Below, in pieces: positions 1 through 6,359 of a stretch of 17,526 bases of DNA. The stretch is from Bordetella parapertussis (lineage in GTDB: Bacteria > Pseudomonadota > Gammaproteobacteria > Burkholderiales > Burkholderiaceae_C), in the NCBI GenBank assembly GCA_945907335.1, contig CAMDSU010000018.1, forward strand, positions 1-17,526. Direction: 5' to 3'. The notes under the pieces are model-generated. The model was not told the origin of the DNA. It did no database searches and saw nothing but the letters and a program-made list of their open reading frames with translations. A program made the translations under genes and the position numbers. The number at the start of each line of letters is the position of its first letter. Position 1 is the first letter of the stretch.

Positions 1-297
1 AATTTGCAATCCGGCTTGGCCTCTGCTGATTACTTCATGGCCTTGCCTGCTGCCGCACAATGCAAGCAGATTTCTCTCAAAGCCAGTTCCAGCATGTTTG
101 AGGGAAAAAAATCTGAGCATTCAGATTTGGACATTGATGGTGCATTTGAATGCGCCCAACCGGCAGCACTGACTGAGTTGCGTATTGCACTGTTTGCCAA
201 GCATCCGCGACTGAAATCTCTAAAGGTAGATATGGTGGGGCCCAAGGGACAAAAATCGCTCACCCTGACCGCCAAAGATTCCGTTTTACGCTTTTGA
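1..297 (+). CDS. DUF2796/ZrgA-like periplasmic metal-binding protein, C-terminal part
   Basis: Only the last 98 codons are present; the reading frame is open from base 1, so the true start and any signal peptide lie outside the window. The visible part has the closing pattern I associate with the DUF2796 (ZrgA) family: an EHSDLDIDGAFEC stretch, a Cys-rich and Ala-rich middle, an LFAKHP segment, then a GPKGQKSLTL strand ending in VLRF. Members are exported proteins, often His-rich, tied to zinc uptake, and usually sit beside an ABC ATPase and an FtsX-like permease, as here. The stop codon overlaps the TTG start of the ATPase by four bases, so the genes are translationally coupled. The family call rests on recalled pattern and context; the metal is inferred. 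Confidence 0.7.
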   Translation, partial: NLQSGLASADYFMALPAAAQCKQISLKASSSMFEGKKSEHSDLDIDGAFECAQPAALTELRIALFAKHPRLKSLKVDMVGPKGQKSLTLTAKDSVLRF

Positions 298-983
298 GCA
301 CCCACGCACTTTCACTGTCGCAACTGTCACACGCTTGGCCGGGGCGCCCGGCGTTGTTTGATATCGACCATTTGTCTTTGTCGCAAGGCGAGCATTTGTT
401 TATCCAAGGCCCCAGCGGATGCGGCAAAAGTACCTTGCTGTCTTTGCTTGCTGGGGTTCAAGCCCCGCAAACCGGCGTGTGTGAAGTGCTCGGTTTCAAC
501 ATGGGAATGCTCGGCCCCATGGAGCGCGACCGCTTGCGTGGAGAGCACATGGGCGTGGTGTTTCAGCAATTCAATTTGTTGCCGTATTTGGATGTGGAAA
601 GCAACGCCTTGATGCCAACACGCTTGTTTGCCAGTCGCGCCAAGGCATCTGCCGCGCAATGGGGCAGTCCTTTGCAGCAAGCCAAAGCCTTGGCCGATAC
701 CTTGCACCTGCCGCCTCATGTGTGGCACCAACCGGTTCATCAGTTGTCGGTGGGGCAGCAGCAACGCGTGGCGGCGGTCCGCGCATTGATGGGTGCACCG
801 CGCTTGTTGATCGCCGACGAACCCACCTCTGCGTTGGACGACGACAACCAATTGGAATTCATCGATTTATTGCTCGCTACCGCGCAACAGCAAAACGCCA
901 GCGTGGTGATGGTCAGCCACAACGCCCGACTGGCCTCAAGGTTTCATCAGGTATTCAAAATGCAAGCCGGTGGTTTCGCATGA
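294..983 (+). CDS. ABC transporter ATP-binding protein (LolD/MacB-type)
   Basis: This 229-residue protein is a complete ABC ATPase and would power the neighbouring permease from the cytoplasmic side of the inner membrane. Visible motifs in order are Walker A GPSGCGKST (residues 39-47), the Q-loop glutamine at 91, the signature LSVGQ (151-155), Walker B LLIADE with D175 and E176, and the switch histidine H209 in MVSHN. The start is TTG at 294: no ATG lies in frame before Walker A, and this TTG overlaps the stop of the upstream gene. The gene ends in an ATGA overlap with the permease. Length and motif order fit the MacB/LolD/FtsE branch rather than a classical ZnuC importer. The substrate cannot be read from this subunit; a metal is inferred from the DUF2796 neighbour. 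Confidence 0.93.
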   Translation: MSTHALSLSQLSHAWPGRPALFDIDHLSLSQGEHLFIQGPSGCGKSTLLSLLAGVQAPQTGVCEVLGFNMGMLGPMERDRLRGEHMGVVFQQFNLLPYLDVESNALMPTRLFASRAKASAAQWGSPLQQAKALADTLHLPPHVWHQPVHQLSVGQQQRVAAVRALMGAPRLLIADEPTSALDDDNQLEFIDLLLATAQQQNASVVMVSHNARLASRFHQVFKMQAGGFA

Positions 984-2278
984 GGCTGTGGCTGTCTTTG
1001 GCATGGCGTAGCGCACTGTCGCGTCGTTTTGCATTGTTGCTGGTCATGTTGTCGGTCAGCGTGTCGGTGTTGATATTGCTGGGCGTCCAGCAGTTGCGCG
1101 AAGACGCCAGGCGCAGTTTTTCCAATGCATTGAGCGGTGTGGATTTGATTGTCGGGCCGCGCGGCAGCGCCACCGAGTTGATGCTCTACAGCGTGTTTCA
1201 AATTGGGCGTCCTTCCCGCAACATGGGCTTTGCCGGGTTTGAAGACATACAGCGTTTGCCCCAGGTTCGCTGGGCGGTACCCATACAACTGGGCGACACT
1301 TACCAAGGGCATCCGGTGTTGGGCACCACCGCCACGTTGTTCAAGGAATTCAAAAGCCAGGGCAGGGGACTCGAATGGGCGCAAGGTCATGCCTTTGGCA
1401 ATCCGGCCGAGCGTCCCCAAGCCATGTCGGAATTGGTATTGGGTGCTGAGGTGGCCAGGCGGTTCGGTCACCAAGTGGGCGACAAACTGGTGCTCACCCA
1501 TGGTGCCGGCGGCGGCCCTGAAGACACTGACCATGACGACCATCCGTTAACGGTTGTCGGGATACTCAAAGCAACAGGCGCCCCGATTGACCGAAGTGTA
1601 TTGATCAATCTGGAAGGTTTTGAAGCCATGCACCAAGGATGGGGCATGGGTATTTCACCCAAGTCGCTGAAGTCTGCCGCCGCTGCCTTGCCACAGGCAC
1701 AAAACGTCAGTGAATTACAGCCCGTCAGCTTATCCGCTGTATGGGTGGGCTTGCACAACCGTGCTGAAGTTTTTTCTGTGCGCAGAAAAATTGAAAGCAT
1801 GAACCGCGACCCATTGATGGCGGTCTTGCCCGGCGTGGCGCTTGACGAACTTTGGCAAGTGGTCAAAGTGGTGGAAAACAGTTTGGTGTTGATCGGCTTC
1901 ATGGTGGCTGTCAGCGCCATGCTGAGCGTGGCTGCGGTGTTGCTCGTGGCCATGAGCGGTCGGCGCAAAGAGTTGGCCATTTTGCGAGCCATGGGCGCAG
2001 CACCACGTGCTTTGTTGGGTTTTGTGCTGCTAGAGTCTGTACTGGTCTGCTTGGTCGGTATAGTTTGCGGCTACATCGTTTGCCAAGGTTTGATGTGGAT
2101 CGCTCAGGACATGCTCAGAACCGGTTTTGGGGTGATGGTGCAACCCGGTTTGCCCTCTGCTGACAGCCTCATCAGTTTGAGTGCTTTGTTTCTTGTGTCG
2201 GTGCTGGCGAGTTTGTTGCCAGCATGGCGTGCGTATCGTTTGTCATTGATGGATGGACTGCATCCGCCATCCGTTTGA
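980..2278 (+). CDS. FtsX/MacB-like ABC transporter permease
   Basis: This 432-residue inner-membrane protein has the MacB/FtsX layout: one N-terminal helix (about residues 17-38), a large extracytoplasmic domain, then three C-terminal helices carrying the typical cytoplasmic loop RRKELAILRAMGA. The start is the ATG at 980, which overlaps the ATPase stop (ATGA) and gives a normal permease N-terminus MRLWLSLAWR; longer readings of the frame would run through the ATPase gene. The extracytoplasmic domain holds a His/Asp-rich patch with H174, H185 and H188 in a THGAGG...DHDDHP context. From memory such a His-containing stretch recurs in permeases next to DUF2796 proteins, which would fit a metal substrate. 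A mechanotransmission or lipoprotein-type role, as in MacB or LolCE, cannot be excluded. Confidence 0.88.
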   Translation: MRLWLSLAWRSALSRRFALLLVMLSVSVSVLILLGVQQLREDARRSFSNALSGVDLIVGPRGSATELMLYSVFQIGRPSRNMGFAGFEDIQRLPQVRWAVPIQLGDTYQGHPVLGTTATLFKEFKSQGRGLEWAQGHAFGNPAERPQAMSELVLGAEVARRFGHQVGDKLVLTHGAGGGPEDTDHDDHPLTVVGILKATGAPIDRSVLINLEGFEAMHQGWGMGISPKSLKSAAAALPQAQNVSELQPVSLSAVWVGLHNRAEVFSVRRKIESMNRDPLMAVLPGVALDELWQVVKVVENSLVLIGFMVAVSAMLSVAAVLLVAMSGRRKELAILRAMGAAPRALLGFVLLESVLVCLVGIVCGYIVCQGLMWIAQDMLRTGFGVMVQPGLPSADSLISLSALFLVSVLASLLPAWRAYRLSLMDGLHPPSV

Positions 2279-2280
2279 AT

Positions 2281-2286
2281 GGGGAG
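2281..2286 (+). promoter_or_regulatory. Ribosome binding site of the DUF3299 gene
   Basis: GGGGAG lies just after the permease stop codon and five bases before the ATG at 2292. It decides the start of the next gene: an in-frame ATG at 2253 lies inside the permease gene, and a later one at 2313 has no comparable site. Confidence 0.6.
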
Positions 2287-2291
2287 TCGCC

Positions 2292-2870
2292 ATGAAGGCC
2301 AGTGTTGAACTTATGAAGCGCCGTGAATTTGCTTTTTTCTTGGGGTCGCTGGCGCTGTCTTGGCCAGTCCTTGCGGAAACCGAGGGCTATAAAACCATTG
2401 ATTGGAATGATTTGATGCCTGACCCTTGGGTCAAGGAAATGACCAAGGAAATGGCCGCCATCAGCAAGTTGTCCTATTTGCAAGATACCAGCGACGAGGC
2501 CAATAAAGCCATGAACGCGATCCGAAAAAAGCTGGACGAAGCGCCCATCGTGAAATCACAGATCAACAAAAAAGTGCGGCTTCCCGGTTATGCCGTGCCC
2601 TTAGACGCTGATCGGTCAGACAAGCGCGAGTTTTTGTTGGTCCCTTATTTTGGTGCCTGCATACACACCCCGCCGCCGCCTGCCAACCAAATTGTGTTGG
2701 TGCGCCCGACAGCACAAAGCAAAATTAAAAAAATGCCAGAGTCAATGGACGTGTTGTGGGTGGAGGGCGAACTCAAAGAAGGCCGCGTCAGCACCTCTCA
2801 AGGGGTCAGTGGATATTTGCTCGAAGCGATCAGCATTGCTCCCTATGAAACCAAGCCGGCCAAGCGCTGA
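2292..2870 (+). CDS. DUF3299 family exported protein
   Basis: The 192-residue product carries the DUF3299 hallmark at about residues 116-131: a PYFGACIHTPPPPANQ block with C123 and H125, preceded by a GYAVPLD segment and an early W-x-DLMP motif. The function of the family is not established; it is commonly found beside DUF2796 proteins and FtsX-type ABC transporters, and this arrangement is repeated here. The N-terminus reads MKRREFAFFLGSLALSWPVLA from the second methionine (2313), with an RRxF pattern before a hydrophobic stretch, so export through Tat or Sec with cleavage near ALA-E/LA-E is plausible. Start 2292 is chosen for its GGGGAG site. It follows the permease by 13 bases and closes the operon. 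The conserved Cys/His could bind metal, which is inference. Confidence 0.82.
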   Translation: MKASVELMKRREFAFFLGSLALSWPVLAETEGYKTIDWNDLMPDPWVKEMTKEMAAISKLSYLQDTSDEANKAMNAIRKKLDEAPIVKSQINKKVRLPGYAVPLDADRSDKREFLLVPYFGACIHTPPPPANQIVLVRPTAQSKIKKMPESMDVLWVEGELKEGRVSTSQGVSGYLLEAISIAPYETKPAKR

Positions 2871-3007
2871 CTTACAATGTCAATTGGCCTAAGCTGATAA
2901 GGGGTTAACATTCGTTGCAATTTTTTGCGGGAATGCGCCTGTTGAAGGCCGGTTTGCCGGGCAACCAATGGCATCCCATTTCTGAAATTCTTGAATGAAA
3001 GACGCAC

Positions 3008-3460
3008 ATGGCAACCAATATGGATCAATCCAATAACCTCGTGATCGGTAACGGCGTTACTTTCAAGGGTACTTTGAATGTCCCCAAGAAAGCGACCATC
3101 TACGGTACTGTTGACGGCGAACTGACTGCTGAGGAAATTTTTATTGGTCAATCCGGAAAAATCACGGGCAAAGTGACTGCTCGCAGCATTGAAGTTGAAG
3201 GCGAATTGCATCAAGTGATCCATTGCCGTGACCATTTGCATATTCGTGCAACTGGCAAGGTGTCGGGTAAATTGGAATATTCACAAATCCAGATCGAGCG
3301 TGGCGGTGAGTTCCGCGGTGAAATGCAGCAAGTGGGCGCAGCCCCGGTTTATCCCTCCGGCAGTGCGCCAAGTACTGCCAAACCAGGTACAGCGACTCCG
3401 ACAACACCTTCCGGTACTGCTGGCACACCGTCATCTGGCAATAAAGACGCATCTACCTGA
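3008..3460 (+). CDS. Bactofilin family cytoskeletal protein
   Basis: This 150-residue protein is a bactofilin (polymer-forming cytoskeletal, DUF583). Residues of roughly 10-110 show the repetitive right-handed beta-helix pattern, with short hydrophobic strands and glycine turns such as VTFKGTLNV, ATIYGTVDGEL, GKITGKVTARSIEVEGEL and ATGKVSGKLEY. A disordered tail rich in Pro, Thr, Ser and Gly (about 111-150) follows. Bactofilins self-assemble without nucleotide into membrane-associated filaments that position cell-wall enzymes or other proteins. No M23 peptidase gene, a frequent partner, is next to it. The preceding 137-base gap suggests its own transcription, separate from the ABC operon. Its last eight bases overlap the end of the convergent gene at 3453. 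Confidence 0.93.
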   Translation: MATNMDQSNNLVIGNGVTFKGTLNVPKKATIYGTVDGELTAEEIFIGQSGKITGKVTARSIEVEGELHQVIHCRDHLHIRATGKVSGKLEYSQIQIERGGEFRGEMQQVGAAPVYPSGSAPSTAKPGTATPTTPSGTAGTPSSGNKDAST

Positions 3461-3881
3461 AAGTGTTTTCGCACGGGCCTTCCGGTGATGCTTTCATACA
3501 CAGACAGCTGAACCCGAAGGTCTCTACTTCTCTCTTTTCAATACCCCGAATTGCGGTTTTTCGCACTGAGTTGGAAGGTATGTAGAGCCTAGGCTCAAAC
3601 GCTTGTAAGCGCTTTCTGCCATCTTTGAATTCAAAATTTGCGCCCACACAAAAAACCGGGCCGCTGTTTTGGTTGCTGACCTCAAATAACATCAAGCTGG
3701 CGTCGTCGCTGGACCATCCCGAACGAATAACCAGTTGCCGAAGTTCTGTCGGAGTTAATTCAGTTTGACGAAGCGTTGGCTGCTTGGAAAACCAAGCCAT
3801 GGCGAACAGGGGAACACAAACACTGATACCCGTTGCACACACTAAATATTTGGCAAAGCCGCTGGTAGTTCTATACATCAT
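3453..3881 (-). CDS. Membrane-anchored hypothetical protein
   Basis: I do not recognise this 142-residue protein. A hydrophobic segment at about residues 12-31 looks like a membrane anchor or uncleaved signal, followed by a soluble region that would face the periplasm. That region holds four cysteines (78, 126, 128, 137), including a C-L-C pair, which could form disulfides. The start could be either of two adjacent ATG codons (3881 or 3878); neither has a strong ribosome site. It lies 25 bases downstream of the HAD gene on the same strand and is probably co-transcribed with it. It overlaps the bactofilin tail by eight bases. It could be lineage-specific; the reading frame looks like real protein rather than a shadow because no other gene covers it. 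Confidence 0.6.
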   Translation of the reverse strand: MMYRTTSGFAKYLVCATGISVCVPLFAMAWFSKQPTLRQTELTPTELRQLVIRSGWSSDDASLMLFEVSNQNSGPVFCVGANFEFKDGRKRLQAFEPRLYIPSNSVRKTAIRGIEKREVETFGFSCLCMKASPEGPCENTFR

Positions 3882-3906
3882 TGCCGCAAATTTTACGAGC
3901 TGTACG

Positions 3907-4593
3907 CTAGAGCAGCGGCAAGATATCCCTTAAGTTAGCACCACTGTGACTGGGGCGTGGCCCCAATGTTTCAAAGGGCAGACCTTGTCGGTTGACCCAA
4001 AAACTTTTAAAACCAAACCAAGTCGCGCCCAATGCATCCCAGCTGTTGCTCGATACAAAAAGCACCTCACGAATATCGGTCGGGTAGTGGTGGGCAACCA
4101 AGCCATAGCTTTGCGGTGAGGTTTTGAATTGCCTGACTTCATCTACCGACAATACTTTGTCTATCAAGCCCGACATACCCGCGCTGCTGACCGCTGAATT
4201 GAGCATGTCGGGGCTGCCGTTTGAGAGGATGGCGCATCGCATACCTGCTTTTTTCAGCGATTGCAGCACTTCTAAATTTTCTTCAAACGGTTGGAGCTGA
4301 GAATACTGGTCCATCAGCTGTTTTTGTTTGGCGGGCGTCAACTCAAGTTGCAGGCGCTGACAGCTGTATTGCAGAGCCAATCTTGTGATATCCCAAAATG
4401 ATTGGTAATGGCGACTTCCCATCGGATTGAGTGGATCGCTCAAGGAAATCAGACGGCTGTATTCAATTTGTTTGTCACGCCAAAGAATAGACAAGGCAGC
4501 CCCTTGGCCGGGAAATAGCGACTCGGCCATAGCGCCCACAGAATACACATCAAAAAGCGTCCCGTAGGCATCAAACACCACCAGTCGAATCAT
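3907..4593 (-). CDS. HAD-superfamily hydrolase, haloacid dehalogenase type II-like
   Basis: This 228-residue protein follows the L-2-haloacid dehalogenase (type II) pattern. Visible residues are the nucleophile D8 in FDAYGTLFD, R38 in LWRDKQIEYSRL (substrate carboxylate in the family), S123-N124 in ILSNGS, K156, and S180, N182 and D185 in FVSSNSWDALGA. The usual KPDP-like block around the lysine is altered to KTSP, though the lysine remains. The family hydrolyses 2-haloacids to 2-hydroxyacids with inversion; in organisms without obvious haloacid exposure the natural substrate is often unknown, so a housekeeping phosphatase-like or dehalogenase role both remain possible. A GGAG site lies five bases before the ATG. 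It diverges from aroQ across an 89-base gap. Confidence 0.88.
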   Translation of the reverse strand: MIRLVVFDAYGTLFDVYSVGAMAESLFPGQGAALSILWRDKQIEYSRLISLSDPLNPMGSRHYQSFWDITRLALQYSCQRLQLELTPAKQKQLMDQYSQLQPFEENLEVLQSLKKAGMRCAILSNGSPDMLNSAVSSAGMSGLIDKVLSVDEVRQFKTSPQSYGLVAHHYPTDIREVLFVSSNSWDALGATWFGFKSFWVNRQGLPFETLGPRPSHSGANLRDILPLL

Positions 4594-4670
4594 GGCTGCT
4601 CCAAAAATGAAATCATGCGCGCTTAAAGTTTGTAAACCGTTGCGAAGTCACGCGTTTGTAGGCCCCATCG

Positions 4671-4676
4671 TATACT
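4671..4676 (+). promoter_or_regulatory. Candidate -10 element for aroQ
   Basis: TATACT sits seven bases before the aroQ ATG, matching TATAAT at five of six positions. With normal spacing, transcription would start on or next to the A of the ATG. I see no good -35 hexamer at 15-19 bases upstream, and no Shine-Dalgarno sequence before the ATG, so this is a tentative call. Confidence 0.35.
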
Positions 4677-4682
4677 CAAATC

Positions 4683-5129
4683 ATGAAAATACTTGTACTC
4701 AATGGCCCCAATTTGAACTTGCTGGGCACCCGCGAACCCGAGTTGTACGGGTCCAGTACGCTTGATGATGTTCATGCGTTGTGCATACAAACTGCTCGGG
4801 CACTGGGGTTTGAGGCAGACTGCTTTCAGAGCAACCATGAAGGCGAGTTGATCGACAAAATCCACGCATACGGCAAGTTGCACAAAGAAGGTGTGGCACT
4901 TGGTGCTGTGTTCAACCCTGGGGCGCTGACCCATACTTCTGTGGCTTTGCATGATGCCATCAAGGGCTGCGGATTGCCTGTGATTGAAGTCCATATTTCA
5001 AACATTCACGCTCGGGAAAGTTTCCGACACCAGTCCTTTGTCTCTCCCGTCGCGCGAGGCACTGTGATGGGCTTAGGTATCCATGGTTATGAATTGGCCA
5101 TCCGCGGCCTCGTGGCGGTCTCACCATGA
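4683..5129 (+). CDS. aroQ: 3-dehydroquinate dehydratase, type II
   Basis: AroQ removes water from 3-dehydroquinate to give 3-dehydroshikimate, the third step of the shikimate pathway, in the cytoplasm. The 148-residue length is normal for the type II dodecameric enzyme. It opens with the standard [13 protein letters not shown], giving R17 and the catalytic Y22, and goes on to the [16 protein letters not shown] block, the EVHISN histidine and the RESFRHQS segment. The start is unambiguous by family comparison, but no ribosome site precedes it; a -10-like TATACT is seven bases upstream. The stop overlaps the ATG of the MAPEG gene by four bases. In related bacteria aroQ often precedes accB/accC; those are absent here. 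Confidence 0.97.
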   Translation: MKILVLNGPNLNLLGTREPELYGSSTLDDVHALCIQTARALGFEADCFQSNHEGELIDKIHAYGKLHKEGVALGAVFNPGALTHTSVALHDAIKGCGLPVIEVHISNIHARESFRHQSFVSPVARGTVMGLGIHGYELAIRGLVAVSP

Positions 5130-5503
5130 ACCTGCCTGTTTTATGTGTGTTGATCGCTGGTGTGCTGCCACTTCTCAGCACTGCCATCGCCAAATGGGGG
5201 TTTCGTGAATTCGACAACCACAACCCGCGCGAATGGTTATCTCGCCAAACCGGTTTTCGCGCCCGCGCAAATGCAGCACAGCACAATGCATTTGAAGCAT
5301 TTCCCTTTTTCGCTGTCGCGGTTATTCTCGGGCTGGGGTTGTCCTTAGATGAAACTGTATTGAACCGTTATTGCCTCATATTCGTGGCGGCACGTGTCCT
5401 GTATTTGGTAGCTTATTTAATGGACTGGGCCAGCATCAGGACCTTGTGTTGGGTGGTGGCTTATGCCAGTTGCCTGGCCATTTATGTGCATTTGTTGGTT
5501 TAG
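5126..5503 (+). CDS. MAPEG family membrane protein
   Basis: This 125-residue integral membrane protein fits the MAPEG superfamily (membrane-associated proteins in eicosanoid and glutathione metabolism). About four hydrophobic segments are visible, near residues 4-22, 57-74, 82-99 and 106-124. The key motif follows the first helix: [20 protein letters not shown], then [14 protein letters not shown], matching the family's RAxxAxxNxxExxPxF pattern that in characterised members lines the glutathione site. Bacterial members are mostly of unknown substrate; glutathione-dependent detoxification is the usual guess. The gene starts within the aroQ stop (ATGA), so it is co-translated with aroQ, though no pathway link is evident. 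It ends 16 bases before a convergent gene. Confidence 0.9.
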   Translation: MNLPVLCVLIAGVLPLLSTAIAKWGFREFDNHNPREWLSRQTGFRARANAAQHNAFEAFPFFAVAVILGLGLSLDETVLNRYCLIFVAARVLYLVAYLMDWASIRTLCWVVAYASCLAIYVHLLV

Positions 5504-5519
5504 CGACCAAGCCTGTCTC

Positions 5520-5849
5520 TTATTCTTTGATGACTTTGCAGGGGCCTTTGATATTTCTTTTTTCTTTCATTTGCTCGCAGCGTTCCATCGCCTTGCGCTC
5601 GGCCACTGCTGACATCTTGACGTAAATAGAGCAAGTGAAGATCATTTTTTCTTGGTCCATGCTGCTGTCATAACTGGTCACACAGCGGCCTATCTCGCCC
5701 AGATTGGGTTTTTCATGTCGGTACGCCTCTTGCAGTGCGCCAGGTAAATCATGCAAATGCACAGAAGGGTAGACGTAGGGCTCAGCAATTGATGTGGTGC
5801 TCAGCGCACACAGTGACGCATAAAAAATGAGGAGTAAAAATTTTTTCAT
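5520..5849 (-). CDS. Small secreted Cys-containing hypothetical protein
   Basis: I do not recognise this 109-residue protein. It begins with a clear Sec signal peptide: MKK, a hydrophobic core LLLIFYASLCALS, and a likely cleavage after SIA at residue 22. The mature part of about 87 residues is charged and has exactly four cysteines (56, 73, 91, 104), consistent with two disulfides in the periplasm. The stretch around residues 79-97 is rich in Glu, Lys and Arg and probably helical. No strong ribosome site precedes the ATG. It is flanked by convergent and divergent genes, so it is transcribed alone, from the 102-base gap it shares with the Gly/His-rich gene. Confidence 0.65.
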   Translation of the reverse strand: MKKFLLLIFYASLCALSTTSIAEPYVYPSVHLHDLPGALQEAYRHEKPNLGEIGRCVTSYDSSMDQEKMIFTCSIYVKMSAVAERKAMERCEQMKEKRNIKGPCKVIKE

Positions 5850-5951
5850 GCGGTCAATCTTAAGCTACCCCACATGTCATCCGACTGACAGTGCCCCGCG
5901 TTGTTTTGTTGTTGCTCAGTAATTTCCAATCGCTAATCCCAAGGAGACTGT

Positions 5952-6356
5952 ATGAAACGATTCACGCCTCTTGTTTTTTTGGTAGTTTTTGTTTCTTTTA
6001 TGTCAGGAGCTTGGGCGGACAAGCCGCGTTGGCAACACCGTGACCGCACCGTGATCAAACTGGAAACGCATGGTGGTGGCTACAGGCAGGGGCATGGCGG
6101 TGGGTTTAGGCATGGGCATAGCGGCTATCGGAATGGACACGGTGGGCCGGGATGGTCACCCTTGGCAACCGTCGCCATTTTGGGCTCAGCGGTTTATTGG
6201 GCCAATACTTATTCGCAGCCATCGGTCACTACGGTTGTCGTGACACCTTCCGTTGTTTACAGCCCACCAAGGGTGGCTTATTTTTGTCAAACCAGCCAGC
6301 AGTATTACCCAGTCGTTCCAGTGTGTCAGGTGCCTTGGCAAATGGTGAGCTACTGA
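5952..6356 (+). CDS. Gly/His-rich secreted protein of unknown function
   Basis: The 134-residue product has a signal peptide with likely cleavage after AWA (residue 22). Residues 40-67 form a low-complexity segment rich in Gly and His with aromatic and Arg residues, including repeated GHGG-type units with histidines at 40, 48, 54, 56 and 63. A short hydrophobic stretch (71-85) follows, then a Val/Thr/Pro region and a C-terminal block with two cysteines (112, 125) in an FCQTSQQYYP...VCQVPWQMV context. From memory this closing block recurs in many small exported betaproteobacterial proteins of unknown role. AAGGAG at 5941-5946 gives a strong start at 5952. Metal binding by the histidines, or a surface or cell-envelope role, is inference. 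It ends three bases before the convergent exonuclease gene. Confidence 0.75.
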   Translation: MKRFTPLVFLVVFVSFMSGAWADKPRWQHRDRTVIKLETHGGGYRQGHGGGFRHGHSGYRNGHGGPGWSPLATVAILGSAVYWANTYSQPSVTTVVVTPSVVYSPPRVAYFCQTSQQYYPVVPVCQVPWQMVSY

Positions 6357-6359
6357 AAT

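Noticed and set aside
659..979. N-terminal extension of the permease frame through the ATPase gene
   Set aside because: The translation is Arg/Ala-rich and unlike permeases; the ATG at 980 coupled to the ATPase stop gives the proper N-terminus.
947..1543. Minus-strand frame of 198 codons opposite the permease
   Set aside because: His/Gln-rich translation typical of an antisense shadow; the plus-strand permease is clear.
2951..2966. Hairpin GGTT-t-GC / GC-AACC after the DUF3299 gene as a terminator
   Set aside because: The stem is short and bulged and is not followed by a T run.
5909..5937. TTGTTG and GCTAAT 17 bases apart as a promoter for the Gly/His-rich gene
   Set aside because: The implied transcript start would fall within the ribosome binding site at 5941-5946, and both hexamers match poorly.
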